This document shows positions 52,804 to 60,068 of a stretch of DNA of 64,000 nucleotides, one piece after another (within the stretch, counting starts at the first letter, position 1; the number at the start of each line of letters is the position of its first letter). The notes below the pieces were generated by a model that was not told where the DNA came from, made no database searches, and saw nothing but the letters and a program-made list of their open reading frames with translations. Location: positions 1-64,000 of the forward strand of contig CAKSTR010000008.1 of NCBI GenBank assembly GCA_934500835.1, read 5' to 3'. A program made the translations under genes and the position numbers. This DNA comes from an uncultured Paracoccaceae bacterium (GTDB lineage Bacteria; Pseudomonadota; Alphaproteobacteria; Rhodobacterales; Rhodobacteraceae).

Positions 52804-54743
52804 TAGAGGTGTCCGACATTCTCGGGTTGCCGGGCGTTCCGACCTCTGCCTTCGGTGTTCGAAAGTGGTTGGCACGCCGCGCTGTCCCTGTGACCATGAC
52901 AGCCAAGCGCTTCGTTTTCCATTTGTCCGACCTCCCCCCCGAAGTCCGCCGTGCATGGGAGCTTCGGCAGATCGAGGTGACGGGGCTGCCCGCCGGAGAG
53001 TATGACGATGCGGCGCATGATCGGTTCAGCGAGGCCACGCCCGCGATGCAGGCGGTGGCGCTGCGCAAAGCCGAGGTGGCCCGGTTTCTGACGGCGGGCG
53101 GAGCTTCCGAAGGCCGGGGCCTGACCTGTGCCCTGATGACCCAGGCACGGGAGAGGTTCGGGAGCGATGGCACCGACCGGATGACGCTGCGGCGTATCCT
53201 GCGGGCAGTTTCTGGCGTCGATCCTGTGAACTTCGCACCCACGCTGTTGCCCGCCTATACCTGCGCGGGCAAGCCGTCGGCCGAGGTCTCGCCCGAAGCC
53301 TGGGCGTATTTCCTGACTACGATCCGCGATGCCGGGCCGCATTTCCCGCTGAAGCAGGGATGGCGCGATGTGCGCGATGTGGCGCGCAAGCGGGGCTGGG
53401 CCTGGCCGAAGTCCTTCATCACCGTCTGGCGGCGCTGGGATGCCTTGCCCGAGGCTGAACGGCTGGCGGCGCGCTATGGCAGCGAGGATGCGGTACGGCG
53501 GCTGACCCTGCCGATCCGGCGCGACAAGACGACGATCCGGTCGTTGGAATGGGTCTCACTCGACGGCCGGACACAGGATTTCTGGGTGGACTTCGGAGAC
53601 GGAAAGCCTGTGCGACCCGTCATGCTGGCGCTGGTAGACGTGGCGTCGAACTTTATCCTCGGCTATGAACTGGCCGCTTCGGAGAACGCCGTTGCGACTG
53701 CCCGCCTGATCCGCACCGTCTGCCGGGAACACGGTATCTTCGACCGCCTCTATACTGACAACGGCTCTGCTTTCGCGGGGCATCTGGTGGCGGGCGGCGC
53801 GGAGTTCAAATGGCGGGGAAAGGGTGCCGCCAAGCCGGGCGTCAAGCCGCTTGGTGTCTGCTATCATCTTGGGATCGAAGTAAAGTTCGCGATCCCAAAA
53901 AACGCGAAAGCCAAGATTGCAGAACGCACATTTGCAACGCTGTCGCGAGTGATTGATGATCGGCCGGAATTCCGGGGTGCCCATGCAGGTCATGCACCCG
54001 GCACAAGTCCTGGCAAATCGGTGCGGCCGGTGCCGCTCTCGGTTGCCATGGCGGTCATCGAGCGCGAGATCGCCCGACACAACCGCGAGGAAGGCAGGAA
54101 CGGCCAAGGTGCGCGGGGGCGGTCTTATGAGCAGGTTTTCCGGGCCGGTCTGGCGGAGCGCGTCTTGCGCAAGCCGACTGCGCAGCAGTTCTACTATGCC
54201 GGGCTGGTCTACACTCCTGCGGCAGTTGATCGTTGGGGGCAGGTCCAGGTGGCAACTTGGACCTACGGCGGACCGGAAACCCAGGGGGCGCTTCTGCGCT
54301 GGCGCGGCAAGGGTCAGATCCTGATCGGGCGCGATCCTGACGATTTCGAGGCTCCGGTAGTTGCGTTCGACGACAGCGGGCGGCTGATCTGCAAGGATAT
54401 AATGCCCGTTAAAGCCGGTGTTTACGGCAGCGTCGAAGGTGCCCGCGAAGCGGCGAAAAACCGCAAGGCCGCGCGGGATGCCGTGCGGCAGGCGCAGGAG
54501 GCGAATGGCTATCTGGACGATGCGTCGTTCGCGGCCGCACTGGCCGATCTGGCGACCCCTGCCGCCGAGGCACTGCAAACAGCACCCGCAAAGGTGGTGG
54601 GAGCCCGCTTCGGAGGCTTGCAGCCGAAACGCGCCGCATCGCCCGAGAAGGCGCGCAAAGCGGAGTCGGCGCTGACACCTGAAATGCGTCGGAATTTTGA
54701 ACAGGCCATCGGCTATGACCCGGCGCGTCTGTTTGGAAAGTAG
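52800..54743 (+). CDS. MuA-type DDE transposase
   Basis: The 647-residue protein has a winged-helix N-terminal DNA-binding region (ILGLPGVPTSAFGVRKWLARRAV), a central RNase-H-like catalytic core and a C-terminal beta-barrel with a tail. The catalytic triad is D255 (VSLDGRTQDFW), D320 (LYTDNGSAF) and E375 (KAKIAERTF). The D-65-D-55-E spacing is close to MuA (D269, D336, E392). The frame is complete, and the C-terminal region (residues about 560-647), which in MuA contacts MuB and ClpX, is present. The enzyme could therefore still be active. Confidence 0.93.
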   Translation: MIEVSDILGLPGVPTSAFGVRKWLARRAVPVTMTAKRFVFHLSDLPPEVRRAWELRQIEVTGLPAGEYDDAAHDRFSEATPAMQAVALRKAEVARFLTAGGASEGRGLTCALMTQARERFGSDGTDRMTLRRILRAVSGVDPVNFAPTLLPAYTCAGKPSAEVSPEAWAYFLTTIRDAGPHFPLKQGWRDVRDVARKRGWAWPKSFITVWRRWDALPEAERLAARYGSEDAVRRLTLPIRRDKTTIRSLEWVSLDGRTQDFWVDFGDGKPVRPVMLALVDVASNFILGYELAASENAVATARLIRTVCREHGIFDRLYTDNGSAFAGHLVAGGAEFKWRGKGAAKPGVKPLGVCYHLGIEVKFAIPKNAKAKIAERTFATLSRVIDDRPEFRGAHAGHAPGTSPGKSVRPVPLSVAMAVIEREIARHNREEGRNGQGARGRSYEQVFRAGLAERVLRKPTAQQFYYAGLVYTPAAVDRWGQVQVATWTYGGPETQGALLRWRGKGQILIGRDPDDFEAPVVAFDDSGRLICKDIMPVKAGVYGSVEGAREAAKNRKAARDAVRQAQEANGYLDDASFAAALADLATPAAEALQTAPAKVVGARFGGLQPKRAASPEKARKAESALTPEMRRNFEQAIGYDPARLFGK

Positions 54744-54746
54744 GTC

Positions 54747-54795
54747 CGATGGGTGCGCGAACACCCACCGGACCATTCATCGCGGGCAAGCCCGC
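54747..54795 (+). other. Two hairpins between transposase and MuB genes
   Basis: A stem with arms at 54747-54758 and 54765-54776 (GTCCGATGGGTG against CACCCACCGGAC, one mismatch) is followed by GCGGGC-AA-GCCCGC at 54782-54795. Together with a small upstream frame at 54817 they could modulate the MuB level after the transposase gene. Confidence 0.4.
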
Positions 54796-54816
54796 TCTCT
54801 CTGAACGGAGGATAGA

Positions 54817-54864
54817 ATGCAGAAGTGGTTCAACTTGCCAAGCCGGAGGCGACGGCGCCAATGA
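54817..54864 (+). CDS. Possible 15-residue leader peptide before muB
   Basis: An ATG with a strong GGAGGATAGA site opens the frame MQKWFNLPSRRRRRQ, ending in a TGA that overlaps the ATG of the MuB-type gene as ATGA. The ribosome-binding site fits this frame better than any start of the ATPase itself. Coupled translation through this short frame is therefore plausible; expression is unproven. Confidence 0.35.
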   Translation: MQKWFNLPSRRRRRQ

Positions 54865-55598
54865 GGGGCAGTATCGCCATGACGGAAAGCGCGCAGGATA
54901 TCCTGCGGTCTGCCCAGCTGGTGAGTGCGACCCCCAGCGGCGGGATCACGCTGATCGCCGCAGCGCCCGGCACCGGAAAGACACAAACGCTGATGCACTT
55001 CATGCACGGCTTCGAAGGCGAGGCGCTTTGGCACACAGCAGTGAAGGGCGAAGACGATACCCCTTGGGGTGTCGCGGTCCAGTTGATGGAAAAGCTGGAA
55101 CTCGGACGCCCGAACAACCGGAATCTCCGGGGATCGCGCAATCAGATCGCGGAAGCCATCGGGGTGGACGGCCTGATTATCGTGGACGAGGCGCAGAACC
55201 TGATCCGGCAAAACCTGCGAGGCGGCACGGAGTGGGGTGGCTTCGAATGGCTCCGGGCCCTATCGGAAGAGGGCTGCTTTTCCGTCATCTTTAGCGGTGA
55301 TCTGGCGCTGTTGGAAATCCAGCAACGGCTGCCGCAGTTGTGGCGGCGGATGCGGCGGCGTGTGATCATCAAGGCCGTCTCGAAAGGCGACGTGGAAGCC
55401 CTGACGGCCTGGCGCGGGCTGGATGATGCCAGGATCAATGAAGCGCTTTATCAGGTTGCGCGGCGTGGTGGTGGTCTGGGTGATGTAGACAGCGCCATCA
55501 GCCACACCAGACTTCTGGCGGGAGGGCTGAAGCCCTCGGCGACCCATATCCTCGCAGCTTTGGAGGATCTGAAACTTCTCGTCGTTGGGGGCAAGTAA
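54861..55598 (+). CDS. MuB-type AAA+ ATPase (transposition target selector)
   Basis: The 245-residue protein has Walker A AAPGTGKT at residues 34-41 and Walker B LIIVDEAQN near residues 108-116, with the ExeA/MuB-like core EWLRALSEEGCFSVIFSGDLALLE. MuB binds DNA and delivers target to the transpososome. I start it at the ATG at 54861, coupled to a short upstream frame; 54879 is the alternative. It lies right after the transposase gene, as in Mu. The C-terminal small domain is present, so it seems intact. Confidence 0.88.
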   Translation: MRGSIAMTESAQDILRSAQLVSATPSGGITLIAAAPGTGKTQTLMHFMHGFEGEALWHTAVKGEDDTPWGVAVQLMEKLELGRPNNRNLRGSRNQIAEAIGVDGLIIVDEAQNLIRQNLRGGTEWGGFEWLRALSEEGCFSVIFSGDLALLEIQQRLPQLWRRMRRRVIIKAVSKGDVEALTAWRGLDDARINEALYQVARRGGGLGDVDSAISHTRLLAGGLKPSATHILAALEDLKLLVVGGK

Positions 55599-55957
55599 TG
55601 ACCGGAGCACGATACAACGCGGCTGGGCCCGGTGGCGCATCGATCCAAGTCCGCTGGTCGGAGCACGAGGCGGAATGCCTGGAAAACGCGCTGGACGAAG
55701 TCGGCAACGCGATCAGGCATTCGGCGGGGATTTGCGCCCATGTCCGCGATCTGGTCAGCGAAGCGGCGCCGGGAAATGTGCCGATCGCTGTATCCAGCAT
55801 CCTGCAGATGACCTTTCTCGCGCTAGATGCTCTGTCGCATCGCGAATGCGAGACGCTTGAGTGGTCCAACTCGCACATCTGGCGCGCACGGCAGGCGGCG
55901 ATCAGGGAACGGGAAGCGATGGAAACACAGGCCAAGGGTAAGGAGGCTGCGGAATGA
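55598..55957 (+). CDS. Hypothetical phage protein
   Basis: The 119-residue protein is mostly helical, has no membrane segment, and has an SEHEAECLENALDEVGNAIRH segment followed by a region rich in serine, leucine and glutamate. I recognise no family. It overlaps the MuB-type stop by one base (TAATG) and the gemA start by 4 bp, so it is part of the early operon. This is the place of the small semi-essential early genes of Mu. Confidence 0.7.
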   Translation: MTGARYNAAGPGGASIQVRWSEHEAECLENALDEVGNAIRHSAGICAHVRDLVSEAAPGNVPIAVSSILQMTFLALDALSHRECETLEWSNSHIWRARQAAIREREAMETQAKGKEAAE

Positions 55958-56379
55958 CCATCACGAAAGCACCGATCACGCTTCTGCATGTCGCCAAGGG
56001 CAAGCTCGGCTGGGACGATGACCTCTATCGTTCCGCGCTGGTGCGGATCGCCGGTGTCACCAGTTCGAAGGAACTGGACCGCGAGGGCTTCGAGGCGATG
56101 ATGGGCTCTGCAGAATATTGCGGGTTCCGGCCGCTGGCACCGGGTGCGCCGCGCTATGGCAACCGGCCCGGCATGGCGACCTATCCCCAGCTCGACCTGA
56201 TCCGCGAGCTTTGGCGCGAAGTCCATTTCAACGCCCACACCTGCGACGATGAGGCGCTGATGGGCTGGCTGCGGAAGTGGTTCAAGGTGGACAGCATGCG
56301 GTTCCTGACCATGGAGGCCGCGCGCAAGGCGATCACCGCGCTGAAGGCGTGGAAGGCGCGACCGCGCAAGGCGGCATGA
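55954..56379 (+). CDS. gemA: GemA-like (Mu gp16) regulatory protein
   Basis: The 141-residue protein fits the Mu gp16/GemA family: ITLLHVAKGKLGWDDDLYRSALVRIAG at the start, then SSKELDREGFEAMM, and later a YPQLDLIRELWREVH segment and WLRKWFKVDSMRFLT. GemA alters host gene expression and DNA supercoiling in Mu. It ends the early operon, before a clear terminator. Confidence 0.85.
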   Translation: MTITKAPITLLHVAKGKLGWDDDLYRSALVRIAGVTSSKELDREGFEAMMGSAEYCGFRPLAPGAPRYGNRPGMATYPQLDLIRELWREVHFNAHTCDDEALMGWLRKWFKVDSMRFLTMEAARKAITALKAWKARPRKAA

Positions 56380-56832
56380 TCCGGGCGGGAAACCAAATGC
56401 AGGGGCGGGCCGAAATGCCCGCCCTTTTGCTTTTGTCGGGATTTCCGCAGATCGCAGGAGCGGGCCGTGGAGTGGCCTTCCACCTTCGCGGCCACTCTGA
56501 GGCCCGAAAGAGACGGCCCCCGTTTAAAACGCCGGAAACCCGTTTAATTTTGCACGTCTGGATCAGCCCCTCCACCGGATTGACCTAAAATCGGTCATGA
56601 GGCACAATCGTGATTGGATGATGACCGCGGAAAGGGGTCCGTGACGCCACCGCAAGGTGCCGCGAATGAAGGTTCCCGCCCCTCCATCATCCAACTTCTG
56701 TACATGTGGCCCAACTCGCCCATTTCTCGGCTTGCCGAAGGCAATACCCCACAAGCCGTTGCGGGTTATCCCACCATATCTCGCCTTGTTACACCTTGTC
56801 CCGACATCTTCATCAGACCGGGACACTCCTTC
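56380..56832. other. Noncoding stretch between gemA and the head gene fragment
   Basis: About 450 bases with the gemA terminator at the left, then a less GC-rich part with CCGTTTAAAACG and CCCGTTTAATTTTG sharing CCCGTTTAA (56519 and 56541). It probably marks a deletion joint, since genes expected between gemA and the head gene (lysis, terminase, portal, protease) are gone. I see no complete gene. Confidence 0.5.
56403..56434 (+). terminator. Terminator after gemA
   Basis: A perfect 8-bp stem (GGGCGGGC 56403-56410 with GCCCGCCC 56417-56424) is followed by TTTTGCTTTTG. It ends the early operon of the element. Confidence 0.8.
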
Positions 56833-57327
56833 ATGCTCGTCAACCGCGAAAGCCTCGACCTGACCTTCCGGGGCTTCAAGTCCGTCTACAGCGATGCCCA
56901 CCTCGCCGCACCTTCCAAGTTCGAGAAGATCGCGATGACGGTTCCGAGTGGCAGTCGCGACGAAACCTATGCCTGGTTGGGCAATTTGCCCACGATGCGG
57001 GAATGGATCGGCCCGCGTGTGGTCAACAACCTGTCGGCCTATGGCTTCACCATAGCCAACCGCAAGTTCGAGTCGACCGTTTCGGTCAGCCGCGAAGACA
57101 TCGAGGACGACAGGCTCGGCACCTTCAAGCCCGCTTTCGCAGAAATGGGCAGCATGGCGAAGCGGCACCCGGACGAACTGATCTTCAGCCTTCTGAAAAG
57201 CGGCTTCACCTCGCCTTGCTATGATGGCCAATTCTTCTTCGATGCCGACCATCCGGTTATCGGCGAAGATGGCGAGACCGTCGCGACCGTGGCCAATACC
57301 GATGGTGGCTCGGGTGGCGGTTTGTGA
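56833..57327 (+). pseudogene. Truncated Mu-like major head subunit (gpT)
   Basis: Residues 1-160 match the N-terminal half of Mu-type major head proteins: MLVNRESLDLTFRGFKSVYSD, then ETYAWLGNLPTMREWIGPRVVNNL and VSVSREDIEDDRLGTF. The gpT family is about 300 residues, but here the frame stops after TDGGSGGGL at 164. The DNA after the stop does not continue the family in any frame, so the 3' half appears deleted. It cannot form a capsid by itself. Confidence 0.78.
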
Positions 57328-57462
57328 ACAGCTGGGTCTCAAGCCTGAGTCCCTAAGCGACTGAAACCGGATCGGGCATGTCCCGCCCGATCCGTTGCGC
57401 GCCCGCTTCCGTTCCTGGTCGGAAGCGGGCGCGCGCCTTTCTGCCACAAGGATGCCCTGCCA

Positions 57463-57825
57463 TTGCAATCGCCCCTTCCAGCCCGCCCGATGCCTCGCGC
57501 CTCCGCTCAGGTTGCGCCCTATGTGGAATGCCTTGGGCCGGAAATGGCCGTGGAGTTCTTGCTCCGCTTTGGTGGCGCAGAACTCTATATCGCGCACTTG
57601 GCGGGCGAAGCCTCGTCGCTTCGCGCCCTGGTCGGCGCTGATGCGATGGCGCGGTTGGCAAGCCATCACCGCATCGGACAGCATATCCCCCGGGTTCCCC
57701 TGGCGCGGCGCTGGCTGGCTCTGATGCTGCATTGGCAGGGCCATTCCATTGCCCAGATCGCCCGCACGCTTCGGGCAACCGATGTGACCGTGCGCAACTA
57801 CCTCAAGGAAGGGCGCATCGCGTGA
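57463..57825 (+). CDS. Mor-like transcription activator
   Basis: The 120-residue protein resembles the Mor/C activator family of Mu: LGPEMAVEFLLRFGGAELYIA, followed by a dimerisation region and a C-terminal helix-turn-helix (QIARTLRATDVTVRNYLKE). Mor drives middle transcription. I begin it at a TTG after an AAGGA site; the ATG at 57490 would give 111 residues. Its position next to structural genes instead of after gemA indicates rearrangement, or a paralogue typical of Rhodobacter Mu-like phages. It overlaps the next gene as GTGA. Confidence 0.65.
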   Translation: MQSPLPARPMPRASAQVAPYVECLGPEMAVEFLLRFGGAELYIAHLAGEASSLRALVGADAMARLASHHRIGQHIPRVPLARRWLALMLHWQGHSIAQIARTLRATDVTVRNYLKEGRIA

Positions 57826-58320
57826 TCAAGATCGAACTCGATTCAGCGGCGACAGATGCCGCCCTTAAACGGCTTTCCGACCTGCTCGACAGCCCGTCAC
57901 AGATGATGTCAGATATCGCGGAGCATCTGTTCCGAAGCACAAAGGACCGGATCGGAAATGGTGGGCCTGCCCCGGATGGCACGCCCTATGCGCCCAAATC
58001 TCCGGTCACTATTCAACAGTATCTGCACAGTAGCAGAAACCCCGACCTGCGCCCGCTCAACCGTTCGGGCGAGTTGCGCAACGTGCGCCTACATCCTGAC
58101 CACGGCGACGACTGGGCAGAGATTGCCACCAGCGCGGTCTATGGCGCCGTCATGCAGTTCGGCGCGAGCAAGGGAGCCTTCCTTCGGGCGCACCAAACGC
58201 GGCGCGCCGATTCCGTGGGGAGACATTCCAGCGCGACCATTCATTGGACTGTCCAACGAAGATGAACAGGCAATCACCACCATCGTCGAAGAATTCCTGA
58301 CAGGTGCAGTCAAAGAATGA
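57822..58320 (+). pseudogene. Frameshifted gpG-like virion morphogenesis protein
   Basis: From a GTG at 57822 the frame gives VIKIELDSAATDAALKRLSD and continues through TPYAPKSPVT, RSGELRNVR and AVYGAVMQFGASKGAF, the pattern of the phage virion morphogenesis (tail S/gpG) family. At 58177-58185 the sequence is CCTTCCTTC: a second CTTC shifts the frame. Removing four bases rejoins GRTKRGAPIPWGDIPARPF and the ending EEFLTGAVKE with a stop at 58320 that overlaps the next gene, clearly the original end. So the gene was inactivated by a 4-bp tandem duplication. Confidence 0.8.
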
Positions 58321-58691
58321 AACCTCACCGGGCAGTTCCTGCACAGCTTGCAGCTGCCGCGCTGGCCGATCTCGACCGCGCAAGGGATGCTGTCGCCCGC
58401 ATTGCTGAGGATGCCAAGGGGCAATTTAAAGTGCCGTTTAAAGCTCCTTCAAACCCTCCGGCGAGCCTGGCCGAATGGCGCGCCGCGCATCGGTCGGGAA
58501 CGCCCTCCAGGCTGGATACCGATGCCGAACTGAGGGCCTTCGTCCTGGCCCGCATCGATACCCAGACCTATGATCAGATCGTGCAGGCCGTCGCGAGCGC
58601 TTTCCCGCCTGAACGGCGCGTCTCGCGATCCACGCTCAGCCGCTGGTTTCGCCGCCAGCGCGGGGCACCGGCCGGAGCCTCAATCGGATAA
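58317..58691 (+). CDS. Small phage protein with helix-turn-helix
   Basis: The 124-residue protein is basic, with a disordered middle (residues about 35-65). Its C-terminal DAELRAFVLARIDTQTYDQI and RRVSRSTLSRWFRRQRG look like a helix-turn-helix. I recognise no named family; a Mu gp27-like small protein is conceivable. It is the last gene before the right end and is coupled by ATGA to the original end of the gpG-like gene. Confidence 0.6.
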   Translation: MKPHRAVPAQLAAAALADLDRARDAVARIAEDAKGQFKVPFKAPSNPPASLAEWRAAHRSGTPSRLDTDAELRAFVLARIDTQTYDQIVQAVASAFPPERRVSRSTLSRWFRRQRGAPAGASIG

Positions 58692-58726
58692 TACCGGCTG
58701 TCATCAGATATTCCCGGTAGTCACCA

Positions 58727-58777
58727 GCCGGTATCAAACCTAACGAAACCCAGTCACAGACTTAATGAAACACAACA
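58727..58777 (-). promoter_or_regulatory. Right-end transposase-binding sites
   Basis: Read on the minus strand, GTTTCGTTAGGTTTGATACC (58749 to 58730) and GTTTCATTAAGTCTG (58771 to 58757) repeat the left-end site with a 22-base spacing. This is the paired R1/R2 arrangement expected at the right end of Mu. The sequence ends CA at 58776-58777. Confidence 0.7.
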
Positions 58778-58823
58778 TGCGGGCATTCGCCCTTCCCCCC
58801 GGGATATTTCGGCCAAGATGAAG
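58777..58823 (+). repeat. Dispersed hairpin + GGATATTT element, copy c (split by the phage)
   Basis: GCATTCGCCC at 58783-58792 is the right arm of the hairpin. The left arm, GGGCGAATGC, is at 51790-51799, on the far side of the Mu-like element. The tail CCCCCCGGGATATTTCGG and CCAAGATGAAG follows. So the element inserted into this copy. Confidence 0.75.
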
Positions 58824-58826
58824 GGA

Positions 58827-59480
58827 TCAGAGGCCGAGAAGGGCGGGCAGGTCGGCCATATCGGCGAAGATGGGGATGCCGAGGGCGGCCATCTGTTGCG
58901 CCTGCGGGGCATCGGGGCCGTGCGGGCCGAAGCCGAGGCAGGGGATGCCGGCGGCGATTGCGGCGCGCGCGCCAGTCGGGCTGTCTTCGATCACCACGCA
59001 GTCTTCGGGGGCGGCGTCGCAGGCGGCCGCGGCGGCGAGGTAGATGTCCGGGGCGGGTTTCGGCCTGCCGAAGTCGCGGCCCGAAAGCAGGGCGCGGAAG
59101 CGCGGGATCAGCCCGTGCGGACCAAGGGTGATCCGCATCTTTTCCTGCGCGCCGTTGGACCCCACGGCACAGGAGATGCCGGCGGCCTCCAGCCGGTCGA
59201 GAAGGGCGGGGATGCCGGGGATCAGCGGCACGCCGCGCCCCAGCATGGCATACATGCTGCGGTGGAAATCCGCCTCCCAATCCGGGGGAAGGGAGGCACC
59301 TGCGGCGCGGGCGCGGGTGGCGACGGTCTCGATCGTGCCGCCGATATAGTCGATCTCGAGCTGGTGGCGGCTGAGGGACAGGCCATGGCGGGCGAGGTCG
59401 GCGAGGATGAGGTCGCAGGTCGGACCCTCGCTGTCGACCAGCACGCCATCGCAATCGAAGATCACCGCCTTGGGGGTCAT
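58827..59480 (-). CDS. HAD-family phosphatase
   Basis: The 217-residue protein is a subfamily IA haloacid dehalogenase-like hydrolase. Motif I is FDCDGVLVDSE with D9 and D11 (nucleophile and acid), motif II VGSNG, motif III GRPKPAPDIY (lysine) and motif IV EDSPTGARAA. It resembles beta-phosphoglucomutase or phosphoglycolate phosphatase, but the substrate is not defined. Its start overlaps rsmD by 4 bp. Confidence 0.9.
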   Translation of the reverse strand: MTPKAVIFDCDGVLVDSEGPTCDLILADLARHGLSLSRHQLEIDYIGGTIETVATRARAAGASLPPDWEADFHRSMYAMLGRGVPLIPGIPALLDRLEAAGISCAVGSNGAQEKMRITLGPHGLIPRFRALLSGRDFGRPKPAPDIYLAAAAACDAAPEDCVVIEDSPTGARAAIAAGIPCLGFGPHGPDAPQAQQMAALGIPIFADMADLPALLGL

Positions 59481-60040
59481 TGCGGGCCCCTCAGCAGGGT
59501 GACGATGGTGTCGCCATATCTGCGCTGGTCGAGTTGGGTGAAGCCGTCGGGCGGGGCGGGGGCGGTGCCCTCCTCCCAGACGACCATGGCGCCGGGGGCG
59601 AGCCAGGTGCCGCCAATCGCCGAGGCGAGGGCGGCCTCTCCCAGGCCTTTGCCATAGGGCGGATCGAGAAACACCAGCCCGTAGCCCGGGCCGCGGTTGG
59701 GACCAAGCCTTGTGGCATCGCGGCGCCAGACATCGGTGCTGCCCATGGCCTGCATCTTCTCGATGTTGGTGCGCAGAAGGGCGCGGGCCTTGGCGCCGTC
59801 ATCGACGAAGGCCGCCCGGGCGGCGCCGCGCGACAGCGCCTCGAGCCCCAGGGCGCCGGTGCCGGCGAAGAGATCAAGCACGCGGGCGCCGGTGACGGGA
59901 TCACCGTAACCGCCGTTGATCAGGAGGTTGAAGATCGCCTCGCGCACGCGGTCGGAGGTGGGGCGCAGATGCGCCTGTGCGTCGCCTGATCCGACATCGG
60001 CCAGAAGAAGGCCGCGCCGCGCCCCGCCGATTATCCGCAT
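59477..60040 (-). CDS. rsmD: 16S rRNA (guanine(966)-N2)-methyltransferase
   Basis: RsmD methylates G966 of 16S rRNA. The 187-residue product starts MRIIGGARRG, and contains RPTSDRVREAIFNLL, the SAM-binding VLDLFAGTGALGLEALSRGA and the catalytic DPPYGKGL motif. Length is normal. It is followed by the overlapping HAD phosphatase gene, and preceded by a ferredoxin reductase gene ending 29 bp upstream. Confidence 0.95.
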   Translation of the reverse strand: MRIIGGARRGLLLADVGSGDAQAHLRPTSDRVREAIFNLLINGGYGDPVTGARVLDLFAGTGALGLEALSRGAARAAFVDDGAKARALLRTNIEKMQAMGSTDVWRRDATRLGPNRGPGYGLVFLDPPYGKGLGEAALASAIGGTWLAPGAMVVWEEGTAPAPPDGFTQLDQRRYGDTIVTLLRGPQ

Positions 60041-60068
60041 GGAAAGCCCAGTGTTGGAGCCGGGGACC

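Larger units (their letters stand above)
51802..58777 (+). mobile_element. Shortened Mu-like transposable phage (about 7 kb)
   Basis: The element contains, in order: CI-like repressor (minus), Ner-like protein, MuA-type transposase, MuB-type ATPase, an unknown protein, GemA, a truncated gpT head gene, a Mor-like activator, a frameshifted gpG-like gene and a small HTH protein. Edges: ATGCGG is found directly repeated at 51796-51801 and 58777-58782. Both ends carry related sites in inverted orientation: TTTCAATAGGTTTGATACC at the left (51808-51826), and at the right GGTATCAAACCTAACGAAA (58730-58748), which is its near-complement. Joining the flanks restores a perfect host hairpin. Mu-type elements duplicate 5 bp, so the exact edge may be off by one base. 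Most morphogenesis, tail and lysis genes are missing. Confidence 0.88.

Noticed and set aside
56563..57744. A 393-codon minus-strand frame across the head-gene and Mor-like region.
   Set aside because: The plus-strand proteins there match known Mu families, and the minus-strand product has no family resemblance.
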